DNA from: Roseomonas alba
GTDB lineage: Bacteria > Pseudomonadota > Alphaproteobacteria > Acetobacterales > Acetobacteraceae
Length of the DNA: 64,000 bases
Direction of reading: 5' to 3'
Assembly (NCBI RefSeq): GCF_019430885.1
Contig: NZ_JAHYBZ010000003.1
Location: forward strand, 124,001-188,000
Made by a program: the position numbers and the translations under genes
Notes under the pieces: model-generated
What the model saw: the letters and a program-made list of their open reading frames with translations, nothing else
The model's database searches: none
What the model was told of the DNA's origin: nothing
Shown here: piece after piece, positions 1 through 9,099 of the stretch
Position numbering within the stretch: the stretch's first letter is position 1
Layout: every line of letters starts with the position of its first letter

Positions 1-113
1 CGGTCGAAGCGGATCAGGCTGCCGACGAAGAAGATGCCGGCGCAGATATAGGGATAGATCCCGAACAGGAAGGCGTGCAGGTAGTCAGTGAAGCCGTTCC
101 AGAGGGCGGACAT
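1..113 (-). CDS. narI: Respiratory nitrate reductase gamma subunit NarI (partial, N-terminus only)
   Basis: This is the first 37 codons of the membrane cytochrome b subunit, which takes electrons from quinol and passes them to NarH. The rest of the gene lies beyond the left edge. The ATG is at 111-113 and the protein starts MSALWNGFTDYLHAFLFGIY, going straight into a hydrophobic first membrane helix as in NarI. The start is 12 nt after the narJ stop, in the order expected for narGHJI. The call rests on this short peptide plus operon position; the heme-ligating histidines are not in the window. Confidence 0.85.
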   Translation of the reverse strand, partial: MSALWNGFTDYLHAFLFGIYPYICAGIFFVGSLIRFD

Positions 114-125
114 CGCGGCTCTCCT

Positions 126-833
126 TCAATGCTTGGCGGCGGCCTGGCGCACGGAGCGCAGGCGCTGGATCATGGCGGCGACCTTGGCACGGGCGCCCTG
201 CTGGTCTGGGTCGGATTCCGGACCGAAGACGACGGGCTGGTCTTCATAAGCGGCGTCGATCGCGGCGAGGTCGTCCTCGTCGGCTTGGTCGTTGGCTTCC
301 GTGGGCAGGGTGGTGGGCGCCAGCGACGCTTCCGCCAGCACGGCGGCAAGAACCGCCGCATAGCCGCGCGAGGCAGGCAGCCCGCGCGCGACCAGCTTGG
401 CGTGGATCTGCTGCAGTAAAGGCCCGGCCTGGGACAGGAGATTCGCCGCCGTCTCGGCCGGCGCGACGGCGCAGAATTCCAGCACGAGCGGCAGGTAGTC
501 CGGCAGCTCCTGCCCCGCCAGGGCGAAGCCGTTCGCGTCGTAGATCGCGACCAGTTCCACCATGGCCGGCCCGCGGTTGCGGGTGTCGCCATGGACGTGT
601 TCGAACAGGTGCAGGCTGGTCGAGCGGCCCCGGTCGAACAGCCGCACGAAATCCTCCTGCCGGTCGAGCGCATCGCCCGCGCCGAGCCGGCGGACGAGCC
701 GTTCCAGCGCACGACGGTCGCGATCGGCGAAACCGGCCATCGCGATCTCCGTCATCACATCCGTCAGGTCGGCACGCAGCGCCTCGTCCGGGTAGCGCAG
801 CAGGGTGGAGAGGATGGCAAGGCGCTTGTTCAC
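126..833 (-). CDS. narJ: Nitrate reductase molybdenum cofactor assembly chaperone NarJ
   Basis: This 235-residue protein is a NarJ/TorD-type chaperone. The family binds the NarG N-terminus in the cytoplasm and helps cofactor insertion before membrane docking; NarJ is not part of the final enzyme. Visible NarJ features are the opening LAILSTLLRYPDE, the LFEHVHGD motif near residue 83 and the acidic stretch before the C-terminus. I chose the GTG at 831-833 because it overlaps the narH stop as GTGA, which suggests translational coupling. A longer upstream reading frame runs inside narH and is an artefact. Confidence 0.93.
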   Translation of the reverse strand: MNKRLAILSTLLRYPDEALRADLTDVMTEIAMAGFADRDRRALERLVRRLGAGDALDRQEDFVRLFDRGRSTSLHLFEHVHGDTRNRGPAMVELVAIYDANGFALAGQELPDYLPLVLEFCAVAPAETAANLLSQAGPLLQQIHAKLVARGLPASRGYAAVLAAVLAEASLAPTTLPTEANDQADEDDLAAIDAAYEDQPVVFGPESDPDQQGARAKVAAMIQRLRSVRQAAAKH

Positions 834-2389
834 GACTGGCTCTCCTTCTGCGCCTCGGCGGCTTCCCGGATGCGGGTCGGCGCCATGCGCCCGGCCGAGG
901 GGCCGGAGGCGCTGAACAGATTGCCCACCGTGCGGCCGTCGTAGCAGCCCTGGCCGAAGGAGAAGCCGCAGGAGGATTTCAGGTCGAAGGCGTTCTCGGC
1001 GTATTCCCGGTGGGTGGTGGGGATGACGTAGCGATCCTCGTAATTCGCGATCGCCAGCGTGTTGTACATGTCGTCCACCTGCGCCTTGGTGAGACCGACC
1101 TTGTCGAGGATCGCGAGTTCCTCGCGGTTCTCGACGGTGCGTGCGCGCATGTGCATGCGCATCGCCATCATGCGCTGGAGGGCGAGCACGATCGGTGTCT
1201 CCGCCCCCGCCGTCAGCAGGTTCGCCAGATACTTCACCGGAATGCGCAGCGAGGCGATGTCCGGCAGCCCATCCTTCCAGCCAACATGGCCGGATTCCAC
1301 CGCGGACTGCACGGGGGAGAGCGGCGGCACGTACCAGACCATCGGCAGCGTGCGGTATTCCGGGTGCAACGGGAAAGCGATCTGCCAGTCGATGCACATC
1401 TTGTAGGTCGGACTGTTGCGCGCGGCCTCCAGCCAGGCCTCGGGCACGCCATCGCGGCGCGCCTGCTCGATCACCTTCGGATCATGCGGGTCGCAGAAGA
1501 TGTCGAGTTGCTTGCGATAAAGCTGCTGCTCATTCTCCGCGCTGGCGGCTTCCTCGATGCGGTCGGCGTCATAGAGCAACACGCCGAGATAGCGGATGCG
1601 GCCGACGCAGGTCTCGGAGCACACGGTCGGCTCGCCCGCCTCGATGCGCGGGTAGCAGAAGATGCACTTCTCGGCCTTACCGGACTGCCAGTTGTAGTAG
1701 ATCTTCTTGTAGGGGCAGGCGGAGACGCACATGCGCCAGCCCCGGCACTTCTCCTGGTCGATCAGAACGATGCCGTCCTCCTCCCGCTTGTAGATCGAGC
1801 CAGAGGGGCAGGAGGCGACGCAGGATGGGTTGAGGCAGTGCTCGCAGAGCCGCGGCAGGTAGAACATGAAGGTGTTCTCGAACTGCCCGTAGATCTGCTT
1901 CTGGATGCCTTCGAAGTTGCGGTCGACGGAGCGCTTGCGGAACTCCGTGCCCAGGATCTCCTCCCAGTTCGGGCCCCACTTGATCTCCATCCGCTCGCCG
2001 GTGATCAGCGAAACGGGGCGCGCGACCGGCACCGCCTCCGACTCAGGGGCGGTCTGCAGGTGCGTGTAGTCGAAGGTGAAGGGCTCGTAGTAGTCGTCGA
2101 TCTCGGGCAGGTTCGGGTTGGCGAAGATGTTCGCCAGGATCCGCCACTTGCCGCCGATCTTCGGCTGGATCTTGCCGTTGCGCTTGCGCGTCCAGCCGCC
2201 CTTCCACTTGTCCTGATTCTCCCACTCCTTGGGATAGCCGATGCCGGGCTTGGTCTCGACATTGTTGAACCAGGCGTATTCGACGCCCTCCCGGCTGGTC
2301 CAGACCTGCTTGCAGGTGACGGAGCAGGTGTGGCAGCCGATGCACTTGTCCAGATTGAGGACCATCGCGATCTGAGCGCGGATCTTCAT
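830..2389 (-). CDS. narH: Respiratory nitrate reductase beta subunit NarH
   Basis: This 519-residue iron-sulfur subunit carries electrons from NarI to NarG (about 512 residues in E. coli). Four cysteine clusters are visible: C16/C19/C22/C26 near the N-terminus, CEHC and CVASCP near the middle, CRGWRMC, where tryptophan replaces a cysteine as in the [3Fe-4S] centre of NarH, and CIFC with later cysteines. The start MKIRAQIAMVLN at 2389 matches family length; the frame stays open further upstream only by running into the narG end. The gene begins 5 nt after narG. Confidence 0.97.
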   Translation of the reverse strand: MKIRAQIAMVLNLDKCIGCHTCSVTCKQVWTSREGVEYAWFNNVETKPGIGYPKEWENQDKWKGGWTRKRNGKIQPKIGGKWRILANIFANPNLPEIDDYYEPFTFDYTHLQTAPESEAVPVARPVSLITGERMEIKWGPNWEEILGTEFRKRSVDRNFEGIQKQIYGQFENTFMFYLPRLCEHCLNPSCVASCPSGSIYKREEDGIVLIDQEKCRGWRMCVSACPYKKIYYNWQSGKAEKCIFCYPRIEAGEPTVCSETCVGRIRYLGVLLYDADRIEEAASAENEQQLYRKQLDIFCDPHDPKVIEQARRDGVPEAWLEAARNSPTYKMCIDWQIAFPLHPEYRTLPMVWYVPPLSPVQSAVESGHVGWKDGLPDIASLRIPVKYLANLLTAGAETPIVLALQRMMAMRMHMRARTVENREELAILDKVGLTKAQVDDMYNTLAIANYEDRYVIPTTHREYAENAFDLKSSCGFSFGQGCYDGRTVGNLFSASGPSAGRMAPTRIREAAEAQKESQS

Positions 2390-2394
2390 GGCCG

Positions 2395-5300
2395 TTACTC
2401 CGCCGCCTTGAGGTCTGCTGCCTGGGGTGTCACGCGCGGGCCATCCAGCCACTCGACATTCGCCATCTTGCGAACAAGGACGAACTCGTCGCGGTTGGTG
2501 CCGATCGTGCCGTAGTAGTTGAAGCCGTAGGCGAGCTGCGCGTAGCCGCCGATCATGTGCGTCGGCTTCAGGGTGGTGCGCGTGACGGAATTGTGGATGC
2601 CGCCGCGGGCGTGCGTGATCTCGCTGCCCGGCACGTTCACGATCTTCTCCTGCGCGTGGTACATCATGATCATTCCCTTCGGCACGCGCTGGGAGACGAC
2701 CGCACGGGCGCAGAGCGCGCCGTTGGTGTTGAAGGCCTCGATCCAGTCATTGTCCTCGATGCCCGCATCCGCCGCGTCGGTCTCGGACAGCCAGACGATC
2801 GGCCCGCCGCGCGAGAGCGTCAGCATCAGCAGATTGTCGGTGTAGACGCTGTGGATGCCCCATTTCTGGTGCGGGGTGATGAAGTTGAGCGCGAGTTCCT
2901 TGTTGCCGTTCGGCTTCACGCCGTGCATCGGCCCCGTGGTGCGCAGATCCACCGGCGGGCGGTAGAGGCAGAGCGCCTCGCCGAAAGCGAGCATCCAGGG
3001 ATGGTCCTGATACAGCTGCTGCCGGCCCGACAGGGTCCGCCAGGGGATCAGCTCATGCACGTTGGTGTAGCCGGCGTTGTAGCAGACCTCCTCGCTCTCC
3101 AGCCCCGACCAGATGGGCGACGAGATGATCTTTCGCGGCTGCGCCTGCACGTCGCGGAAGCGGATCGCCTCGTGTTCCTTCGGCAGGGCGAGGTGGCGAT
3201 GGTCGCGGCCCGTGGCCTTGCCCAGCGCCTCCCATGCCTTCACCGCGACATGGCCGTTGGTCTCGGGCGCGAGGTGCATCAGCGTCTCGCAGGCGTCGAT
3301 GTCGGATTCCATCTTCGCGAGCTTGCCCTCGACGCCCGGGACCTCGACCTCGCCGTTGAGGTGGCGGAGGAACTCGACCTCGTGGTCGGTCTTCCACGCC
3401 ATGCCCTTGCCGTTGTTGCCGAGCTTATCCATCAGTGGACCCAGCGCGGTGAATCGGGCGTGGGTGTTCGGATAGTCGCGCTCCACCACGGTCACCGCCG
3501 GCATGGTCTTGCCGGGGATGGGCTCGACCTCACCCTTCTTCCAGTCGCGCACCTGATGCGTCTGACCGAGCTCCGCCGGGCTGTCATGCATCAGGGGGGT
3601 GAGGACGGTGTCCTTCTCGCGGCCCAGGTGTCCGTTGCATAGCGCCGAGAAGCGCTTGGCGATGCCGCGAAAGATCGCCCAGTCGGTGCGGCTCTCCCAG
3701 GCCGGATCCACCGCCGCGGAAAGCGGATGGATGAAGGGATGCATGTCCGAGGTGTTGAGGTCGTGCTTCTCGTACCAGGTGGCCGTGGGCAGCACGATAT
3801 CGGAGTACATGCAGGTGGTGCTCATGCGGAAGTCGAGCGTCACCAGAAGGTCGAGCTTCCCCTTCGGCGCCTCGTCATGCCAGGCGGCTTCCTCGGGCTT
3901 CGCCGCGCCCTGCTCACCGAGGTCCTTGCCCTGCACGCCATGCTGCGTGCCGAGCAGGTGCTTGAGGAAATACTCATGCCCCTTGCCCGAGGATCCCAGC
4001 AGGTTCGACCGCCAGACGAACAGGTTGCGCGGCCAGTTGCTCGGATGGTCGGGGTCTTCGCAGGACATCTCCAGCGTGCCGGCCTTGAGCGACTGCGCGA
4101 CATATTGCGGTACCGCCACGCCGGCGGCCTCCGCTTCCGCCGCGATGGCGAGCGGGTTGCGTTGAAGTTGCGGGGCGGAGGGGAGCCAGCCCATGCGCTC
4201 GGCGCGGATGTTGAAGTCGATCATCTGGCCGGTCAGCGCCTGCGGTGCGGTCGGCGAGAGGATGTCCTTCACCTGCACCGTCTCGTACCGCCATTGGTCG
4301 GTGTGCGCGTACCAGAACGATGTCGAGTTCTGCTGCCGCGGCGGTCGGCTCCAATCGGTCGCGAAGGCCACCGGGATCCAGCCGGATTGCGGCCGCAGCT
4401 TCTCCTGCCCGACATAGTGCGCCCAGCCGCCGCCCGACTGGCCAATGCAGCCGCACATCACCAGCAGATTGATGATGCCGCGGTAGTTCATGTCCGAGTG
4501 GTACCAGTGGTTCAGCGCCGCCCCGAGGATGACCATGGACTTTCCCTTGGTCTTCTCGGCGTTGTCGGCGAATTCCCGCGCCACCGCGATGATCTGCTGG
4601 CGCTTCACGCCGCAGACAGCCTCGGCCCAGGCGGGGGTGTAGGGCGCCATCGCGTCGTAGTTCGCCGCCCCGTCGCGCACCACGCCGTAATTGGCGAGGA
4701 AGAGGTCGTAGACGGTCGCGACCTTCACGCTGCGCCCATCGGCCAGCGTGACCGCGCGCACCGGCACGTCGTGGGTGACGGTGTCGCCCAGGCTGGTGGG
4801 GTTGAAGAACTCCGGCGCGCCATCGCCGAAATAGGGGAAGGTCACCGCCGCGCTGGCGCCACCAAGCTGCGACAGCCGCGGCGACACGGCCTCGAGGGTC
4901 TTCGCGTCGCGGCCCTCGAGGTTCCACTTGCCCTGCTCACCCCAGCGGAAGCCTATCGAGCCGGTCGGCACATAGAGCGCGCCGGTCGCATCGTCGATCG
5001 CGACGGTCTTCCAGTCGGGGTTGTTGGCCTCGCCGCCGCCATCCGGCAGATCACTTGCGCGCAACTGCCGGTCGGGCACCAGGCGCCCGTCGCGCTCGGT
5101 CAGCATCACCAGCATCGGCATGTCGGAATAGCGGCGGCAATAGTCGATGAAGTAGTCGCCGCGTCCCTTCGCGTGCCATTCGCTCAGGATCACATGGCCC
5201 ATCGCCAACGCGAGCGCCGCATCGGTGCCCTGCTTCGGATGCAGCCACAAATCGGCGAATTTCGACGCCTCGGAATAGTCGGGCGTGACGGTCACCACCT

Positions 5301-6129
5301 TGGTGCCGCGATAGCGCGCCTCGGCCATGAAGTGGGCGTCGGGCGTGCGCGTCTGCGGCACATTCGACCCCCACATCATGATGAAGCCGGCATTGTACCA
5401 GTCGGCCGATTCCGGCACATCGGTCTGCTCGCCCCAGGTCTGCGGCGAGGACGGCGGCAGGTCGCAATACCAGTCGTAGAAGGACATGCAGACGCCGCCG
5501 ATCAGCGACAGGTAGCGGCTGCCCGCCGCGTAGGAGACCATCGACATCGCCGGAATGGGCGAGAAGCCGATGACGCGGTCCGGCCCGTGCTGCTTCACGG
5601 TATGCACATTGGCGGCGGCGATCAGCTCCTCCGCCTCATCCCAAGTCACGCGCACGAAGCCGCCATGGCCGCGCGCGGAGAGGTATTCGCGCCGCTTCTC
5701 CGCATCGTCCTGGATCGACTTCCAGGCCGCGACGGGGTCGGCGTACTGGGCCTTCGCCGCACGCCACAGCTTTACCAGGCGCTTGCGCATCATCGGGTAT
5801 TTGATGCGGTTCGCGCTGTAGAGATACCAGGAATAGGACGCCCCGCGCGAACAGCCGCGCGGCTCATGGTTCGGCAGGCCGGGCCGCGTGCGCGGGTAGT
5901 CGGTCTGCTGCGTCTCCCAGGTGACGATCCCGCCCTTGACGTAGATCTTCCAGGAGCAGGAGCCGGTGCAGTTCGCCCCGTGTGTGGAGCGCACGATCTT
6001 GTCGTGCGCCCAGCGGGACCGGTACGCATCCTCCCAGGCGCGGCTCTCGGTGGTCACGTCGCCATGACCGTTCGAGAAGGTGCCGGCGTACTTCCTGAAG
6101 TAGGTCAGACGGTCGAGGAAGTGGCTCAT
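2395..6129 (-). CDS. narG: Respiratory nitrate reductase alpha subunit NarG
   Basis: This is the 1244-residue catalytic molybdenum subunit that reduces nitrate to nitrite on the cytoplasmic side (E. coli NarG is 1247). Seen directly: the FS0 iron-sulfur ligands His50, Cys54, Cys58 and Cys93; the aspartate expected to bind molybdenum in YDWYCDLPP (Asp223); and a full-length molybdopterin-binding C-terminus. There is no Tat double-arginine signal, as expected for a cytoplasm-facing enzyme. It starts 19 nt after the narK stop, so narK and narGHJI are probably one transcript driven from the narK promoter. Confidence 0.98.
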   Translation of the reverse strand: MSHFLDRLTYFRKYAGTFSNGHGDVTTESRAWEDAYRSRWAHDKIVRSTHGANCTGSCSWKIYVKGGIVTWETQQTDYPRTRPGLPNHEPRGCSRGASYSWYLYSANRIKYPMMRKRLVKLWRAAKAQYADPVAAWKSIQDDAEKRREYLSARGHGGFVRVTWDEAEELIAAANVHTVKQHGPDRVIGFSPIPAMSMVSYAAGSRYLSLIGGVCMSFYDWYCDLPPSSPQTWGEQTDVPESADWYNAGFIMMWGSNVPQTRTPDAHFMAEARYRGTKVVTVTPDYSEASKFADLWLHPKQGTDAALALAMGHVILSEWHAKGRGDYFIDYCRRYSDMPMLVMLTERDGRLVPDRQLRASDLPDGGGEANNPDWKTVAIDDATGALYVPTGSIGFRWGEQGKWNLEGRDAKTLEAVSPRLSQLGGASAAVTFPYFGDGAPEFFNPTSLGDTVTHDVPVRAVTLADGRSVKVATVYDLFLANYGVVRDGAANYDAMAPYTPAWAEAVCGVKRQQIIAVAREFADNAEKTKGKSMVILGAALNHWYHSDMNYRGIINLLVMCGCIGQSGGGWAHYVGQEKLRPQSGWIPVAFATDWSRPPRQQNSTSFWYAHTDQWRYETVQVKDILSPTAPQALTGQMIDFNIRAERMGWLPSAPQLQRNPLAIAAEAEAAGVAVPQYVAQSLKAGTLEMSCEDPDHPSNWPRNLFVWRSNLLGSSGKGHEYFLKHLLGTQHGVQGKDLGEQGAAKPEEAAWHDEAPKGKLDLLVTLDFRMSTTCMYSDIVLPTATWYEKHDLNTSDMHPFIHPLSAAVDPAWESRTDWAIFRGIAKRFSALCNGHLGREKDTVLTPLMHDSPAELGQTHQVRDWKKGEVEPIPGKTMPAVTVVERDYPNTHARFTALGPLMDKLGNNGKGMAWKTDHEVEFLRHLNGEVEVPGVEGKLAKMESDIDACETLMHLAPETNGHVAVKAWEALGKATGRDHRHLALPKEHEAIRFRDVQAQPRKIISSPIWSGLESEEVCYNAGYTNVHELIPWRTLSGRQQLYQDHPWMLAFGEALCLYRPPVDLRTTGPMHGVKPNGNKELALNFITPHQKWGIHSVYTDNLLMLTLSRGGPIVWLSETDAADAGIEDNDWIEAFNTNGALCARAVVSQRVPKGMIMMYHAQEKIVNVPGSEITHARGGIHNSVTRTTLKPTHMIGGYAQLAYGFNYYGTIGTNRDEFVLVRKMANVEWLDGPRVTPQAADLKAAE

Positions 6130-6148
6130 GATGGCTGTTCCTTGCCGA

Positions 6149-8884
6149 TCAGGCGTTCACGGCGGGGCCGGGGGTCCGACCACGTTCGATGTCGTGCAGC
6201 AGGCCGCCGCGGCGGGTGTAGACGAACCAGGTCACGGCGATGCACAGCAGGTAGAAGACGAAGAAGGCCCAGAGTGCCGCGAGCGGGCTGCCGGTCATGG
6301 CGATCGCGCTGCCGTAGCTCTTGGGAATGAAGAAGGCGCCATAGGCCGCGATGGCGGAGGTGAAGCCGATGATGGCCGCACTCTCCTTCTCGGATTGGGC
6401 GCGCCGCGCTGTGGCGTCGGCCTCGGGCATCAGCCGCCCCATCTCCTTGCTCATGATCGCGGGGATCATCTGGAAGGTGGAGGCATTGCCCACGCCGCTG
6501 GCGAAGAACAGCAGCATGAAGCAGCCGAAGAAGCCCCAGAACGCGCCGGGTTCGCCCTTGGCGCCGAGGAAGTGGATGACGCCATAGACGCCGAGCGCCA
6601 TCAGCACGAAGACCCAGACGGTCACGCGCCCGCCACCCCACTTGTCCGACACCCAGCCGGTCAGCGAGCGGGACAGCGCGCCCACCAGCGGACCGAGGAA
6701 GGCGAATTGCAGCGCATCCACTTCGGGGAACTGGGTGCGGGCCAGCAGCGGAAAGCCTGCGGAGTAGCCGATGAAGGAGCCGAAGGTGCCGGTATAGAGG
6801 AAGCACATGATCCAGTTGTGCTTGCGCTGGAAGATCACCGCCTGGTCGGCGAAGGACGCCTTCATCGCGGCGAGATCGTCCATCTTGAACCAGGCGGCGA
6901 AGGCCGCGGCCGCGATGAAGGGCACCCAGACGAAGCCGGCATTCTGCAGCCACAGGGCGCCGCCGGCGCTGAGTGCCTGCGGTTCCCCGCCGAGCCAGCC
7001 GAAGACGCCGGCGGTGATCGCCATCGGCACCACGAACTGCACCACGCTGACGCCCAGGTTGCCGAGGCCGGCGTTCAGGGCCAGCGCATTCCCCTTCTCC
7101 CGCTTGGGGAAGAAGAAGGAGATGTTGGCCATGGAGGAGGCGAAGTTGCCGCCGCCGAAGCCGCAGAGCAGCGCGAGGATCAGGAACACCCAGTAGGGGG
7201 TATTCGGATTCTGCACCGCGAATCCGATGCCGAGCGCGGGCAGGATCAATGACCAGGTCGACAGCGTGGTCCACAGCCGCCCGCCGAAGATGGGCGGCAT
7301 GAAGGAATAGAAGATGCGCAGCGTCGCACCCGACAGGCCGGGCAGCGCGGCGAGCCAGAACAACTCGTCGGTGGTGAAGCGGAACCCGACGACCGGCAGC
7401 TTGGCCACCACCACCGACCAGACCATCCACACCGCGAAGGCGAGCAGCAGACAGGGGATGGAGATCCACAGGTTGCGCCGCGCGATGGCGCGCCCCTTTT
7501 CCTCCCAGAAGACAGGGTCTTCCGGGCGCCAGTCCTGGATGGCGTCGCCGCGCAGCGCGCCTTGCTGGGCCGCGCCATGGATCGGTTGCATCTCCGGCAG
7601 GGCCGGCAAGCTTTCGAGCGCCGCACCGGCGGCCTCGCGCTCCATCCGGATGATCGCGGCGTGCATCCACAGCAGCGACACCGCGCTGATGACGAAGAGC
7701 AGCATGAAGCAGGACTGCCGGATGCCGGTCAGGTCGTTCAGCAGGCCGAAGGCCATGGGCAGGATGAAGCCGCCGAGGCCGCCGATCAGCCCGACGACGC
7801 CACCCACCGCACCCACACGGTTCGGGTAATAGACCGGGATGTGCTTGTAGACCGCCGCCTTGCCCAGGCTCATGAAGAAGCCGAGCACGAAGACCAGCAC
7901 GATGAAGGGCGCGACACCGACGCCGACATGGAAGGCGATCGGGCCGCCGATGCCCTGCATCACGAAGTCTGTCGGCGGGTAGGAGAGCAGGAAGGTCACG
8001 ATCGCCGAGACGCCGAAGGTCCAGTACATCACCCGCCGCGCGCCGTGCTTGTCGGACAGGAGTCCGCCATAGGCGCGGAAGATGCTGGCCGGCACCGAGT
8101 AGGCGGCGCCGATCATGCCCGCGGTCTTGATGTCGAAGCCGTAGGCCTCGATGATGTAGCGCGGCAGCCAGAGCGCGAGTGCGACGAAGCCGCCGAAGAC
8201 GAAGAAGTAGTACAGGCTGAAGCGCCAGACCTGGACGTTCTTCAACGGCTCCATCATCGCGGCGAAGGATTCCGGCTTGGCGCCGGTGGCCTTGCGCGCG
8301 GCGAGGTCGGGATCGTCCCTGGTGAAGATGAAGAACACCATGGCCATCACCAGCAGCGCCGCGGCCCAGATCAGCGCGACCGCCTTCCAGCCCATCGCCA
8401 CCAGCACAATGGGGGCGAGGAACTTGGTCACCGCCGCGCCGACATTGCCGGCGCCGAAGATGCCGAGCGCGGTGCCCTGCTTCTCCTTTGGATACCACTT
8501 CGAGACATAGGCGATGCCGACGGCGAAGGAGCCGCCGGCGATGCCGATGCCGAGCGCCGCAAGCAGGAACGTCGTGTAGTCATAAGCCAGCGCGAGCAGC
8601 GCGGTCGCGATTGCCGCGGTCACCATCACCAGGGTGAACATCACGCGCCCGCCATACTGGTCCGTCCAGACCCCGAGGACGAGGCGCACGAGGCTGCCGG
8701 TCAGAATCGGCGTGCCGACGAGCAGACCGAACTCGAACTCGGTCAGCCCGAGGTCGCGTTTGATCTGCACGCCGAGGATCGAAAAGATCGTCCAGGCGGC
8801 GAAACAGACGGTGAATGCGAGGGTGGACAGCCACAGGGCGCGCGATTGCGCCCCTGAGTCGGCTGTCGTCGGTGCTTGGGACAT
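6149..8884 (-). CDS. narK: Fused nitrate/nitrite transporter NarK1-NarK2
   Basis: This 911-residue MFS protein is about twice the usual NarK length and contains two complete transporter halves. The first runs from about residue 20 to 430 with FGAGNVGAAVTKFLAP, typical of NarK1. The second runs from about 480 to 890 with FGGGNFASSMANISFFFP, the NarK2-type nitrate signature. Such fusions are known in Paracoccus and relatives, where one half resembles a nitrate/proton symporter and the other a nitrate/nitrite exchanger. I chose ATG 8884 (MSQAPTTADS): GGAG lies 8 nt upstream, while the longer frame runs through the FNR box. It is first in the nar operon. Confidence 0.93.
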   Translation of the reverse strand: MSQAPTTADSGAQSRALWLSTLAFTVCFAAWTIFSILGVQIKRDLGLTEFEFGLLVGTPILTGSLVRLVLGVWTDQYGGRVMFTLVMVTAAIATALLALAYDYTTFLLAALGIGIAGGSFAVGIAYVSKWYPKEKQGTALGIFGAGNVGAAVTKFLAPIVLVAMGWKAVALIWAAALLVMAMVFFIFTRDDPDLAARKATGAKPESFAAMMEPLKNVQVWRFSLYYFFVFGGFVALALWLPRYIIEAYGFDIKTAGMIGAAYSVPASIFRAYGGLLSDKHGARRVMYWTFGVSAIVTFLLSYPPTDFVMQGIGGPIAFHVGVGVAPFIVLVFVLGFFMSLGKAAVYKHIPVYYPNRVGAVGGVVGLIGGLGGFILPMAFGLLNDLTGIRQSCFMLLFVISAVSLLWMHAAIIRMEREAAGAALESLPALPEMQPIHGAAQQGALRGDAIQDWRPEDPVFWEEKGRAIARRNLWISIPCLLLAFAVWMVWSVVVAKLPVVGFRFTTDELFWLAALPGLSGATLRIFYSFMPPIFGGRLWTTLSTWSLILPALGIGFAVQNPNTPYWVFLILALLCGFGGGNFASSMANISFFFPKREKGNALALNAGLGNLGVSVVQFVVPMAITAGVFGWLGGEPQALSAGGALWLQNAGFVWVPFIAAAAFAAWFKMDDLAAMKASFADQAVIFQRKHNWIMCFLYTGTFGSFIGYSAGFPLLARTQFPEVDALQFAFLGPLVGALSRSLTGWVSDKWGGGRVTVWVFVLMALGVYGVIHFLGAKGEPGAFWGFFGCFMLLFFASGVGNASTFQMIPAIMSKEMGRLMPEADATARRAQSEKESAAIIGFTSAIAAYGAFFIPKSYGSAIAMTGSPLAALWAFFVFYLLCIAVTWFVYTRRGGLLHDIERGRTPGPAVNA

Positions 8885-8945
8885 GTGCGTCTCCGTCTTC
8901 TTCCCGAGACGGCAGCGTGATGCGATACGGAGGAGGCCCTGAAGC

Positions 8946-8959
8946 TTGACGAAGATCAA
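8946..8959 (-). promoter_or_regulatory. FNR-type box upstream of narK
   Basis: On the minus strand this reads TTGATCTTCGTCAA, one mismatch from the FNR/NarR consensus TTGAT-N4-ATCAA. It is 61 nt upstream of the narK start, a distance compatible with activation from about -41 and a -10 near 8915-8925. This fits low-oxygen or nitrate-responsive control of narK-GHJI. Confidence 0.7.
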
Positions 8960-9039
8960 TCGCATCAGGCCAGCGTCAGGAATTTTTGGGAATTTCCTTA
9001 CGCGGATAAGGCAGCGAGTGATTGAATCCGCCTGATTGG

Positions 9040-9053
9040 GTGATCTAAATCAA
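9040..9053 (+). promoter_or_regulatory. FNR-type box upstream of the Crp/Fnr regulator gene
   Basis: The sequence GTGATCTAAATCAA differs at one position from TTGAT-N4-ATCAA. It ends 46 nt before the regulator's ATG at 9100 and may serve autoregulation or cross-regulation. A second possibility is that it acts on both divergent promoters in the 215-bp spacer. The spacer also holds an imperfect direct repeat of GGAATTT around 8979-8997, with no assigned role. Confidence 0.6.
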
Positions 9054-9099
9054 GCACACAGAGATCCCAACCCGTGATCACCATTTCCTGAGGACGATA

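Noticed and set aside
3727-6330. Long plus-strand open frame opposite narG
   Set aside because: Antisense frames stay open in GC-rich coding DNA. The translation is His/Arg/Gly-rich with no family match, and narG is certain.
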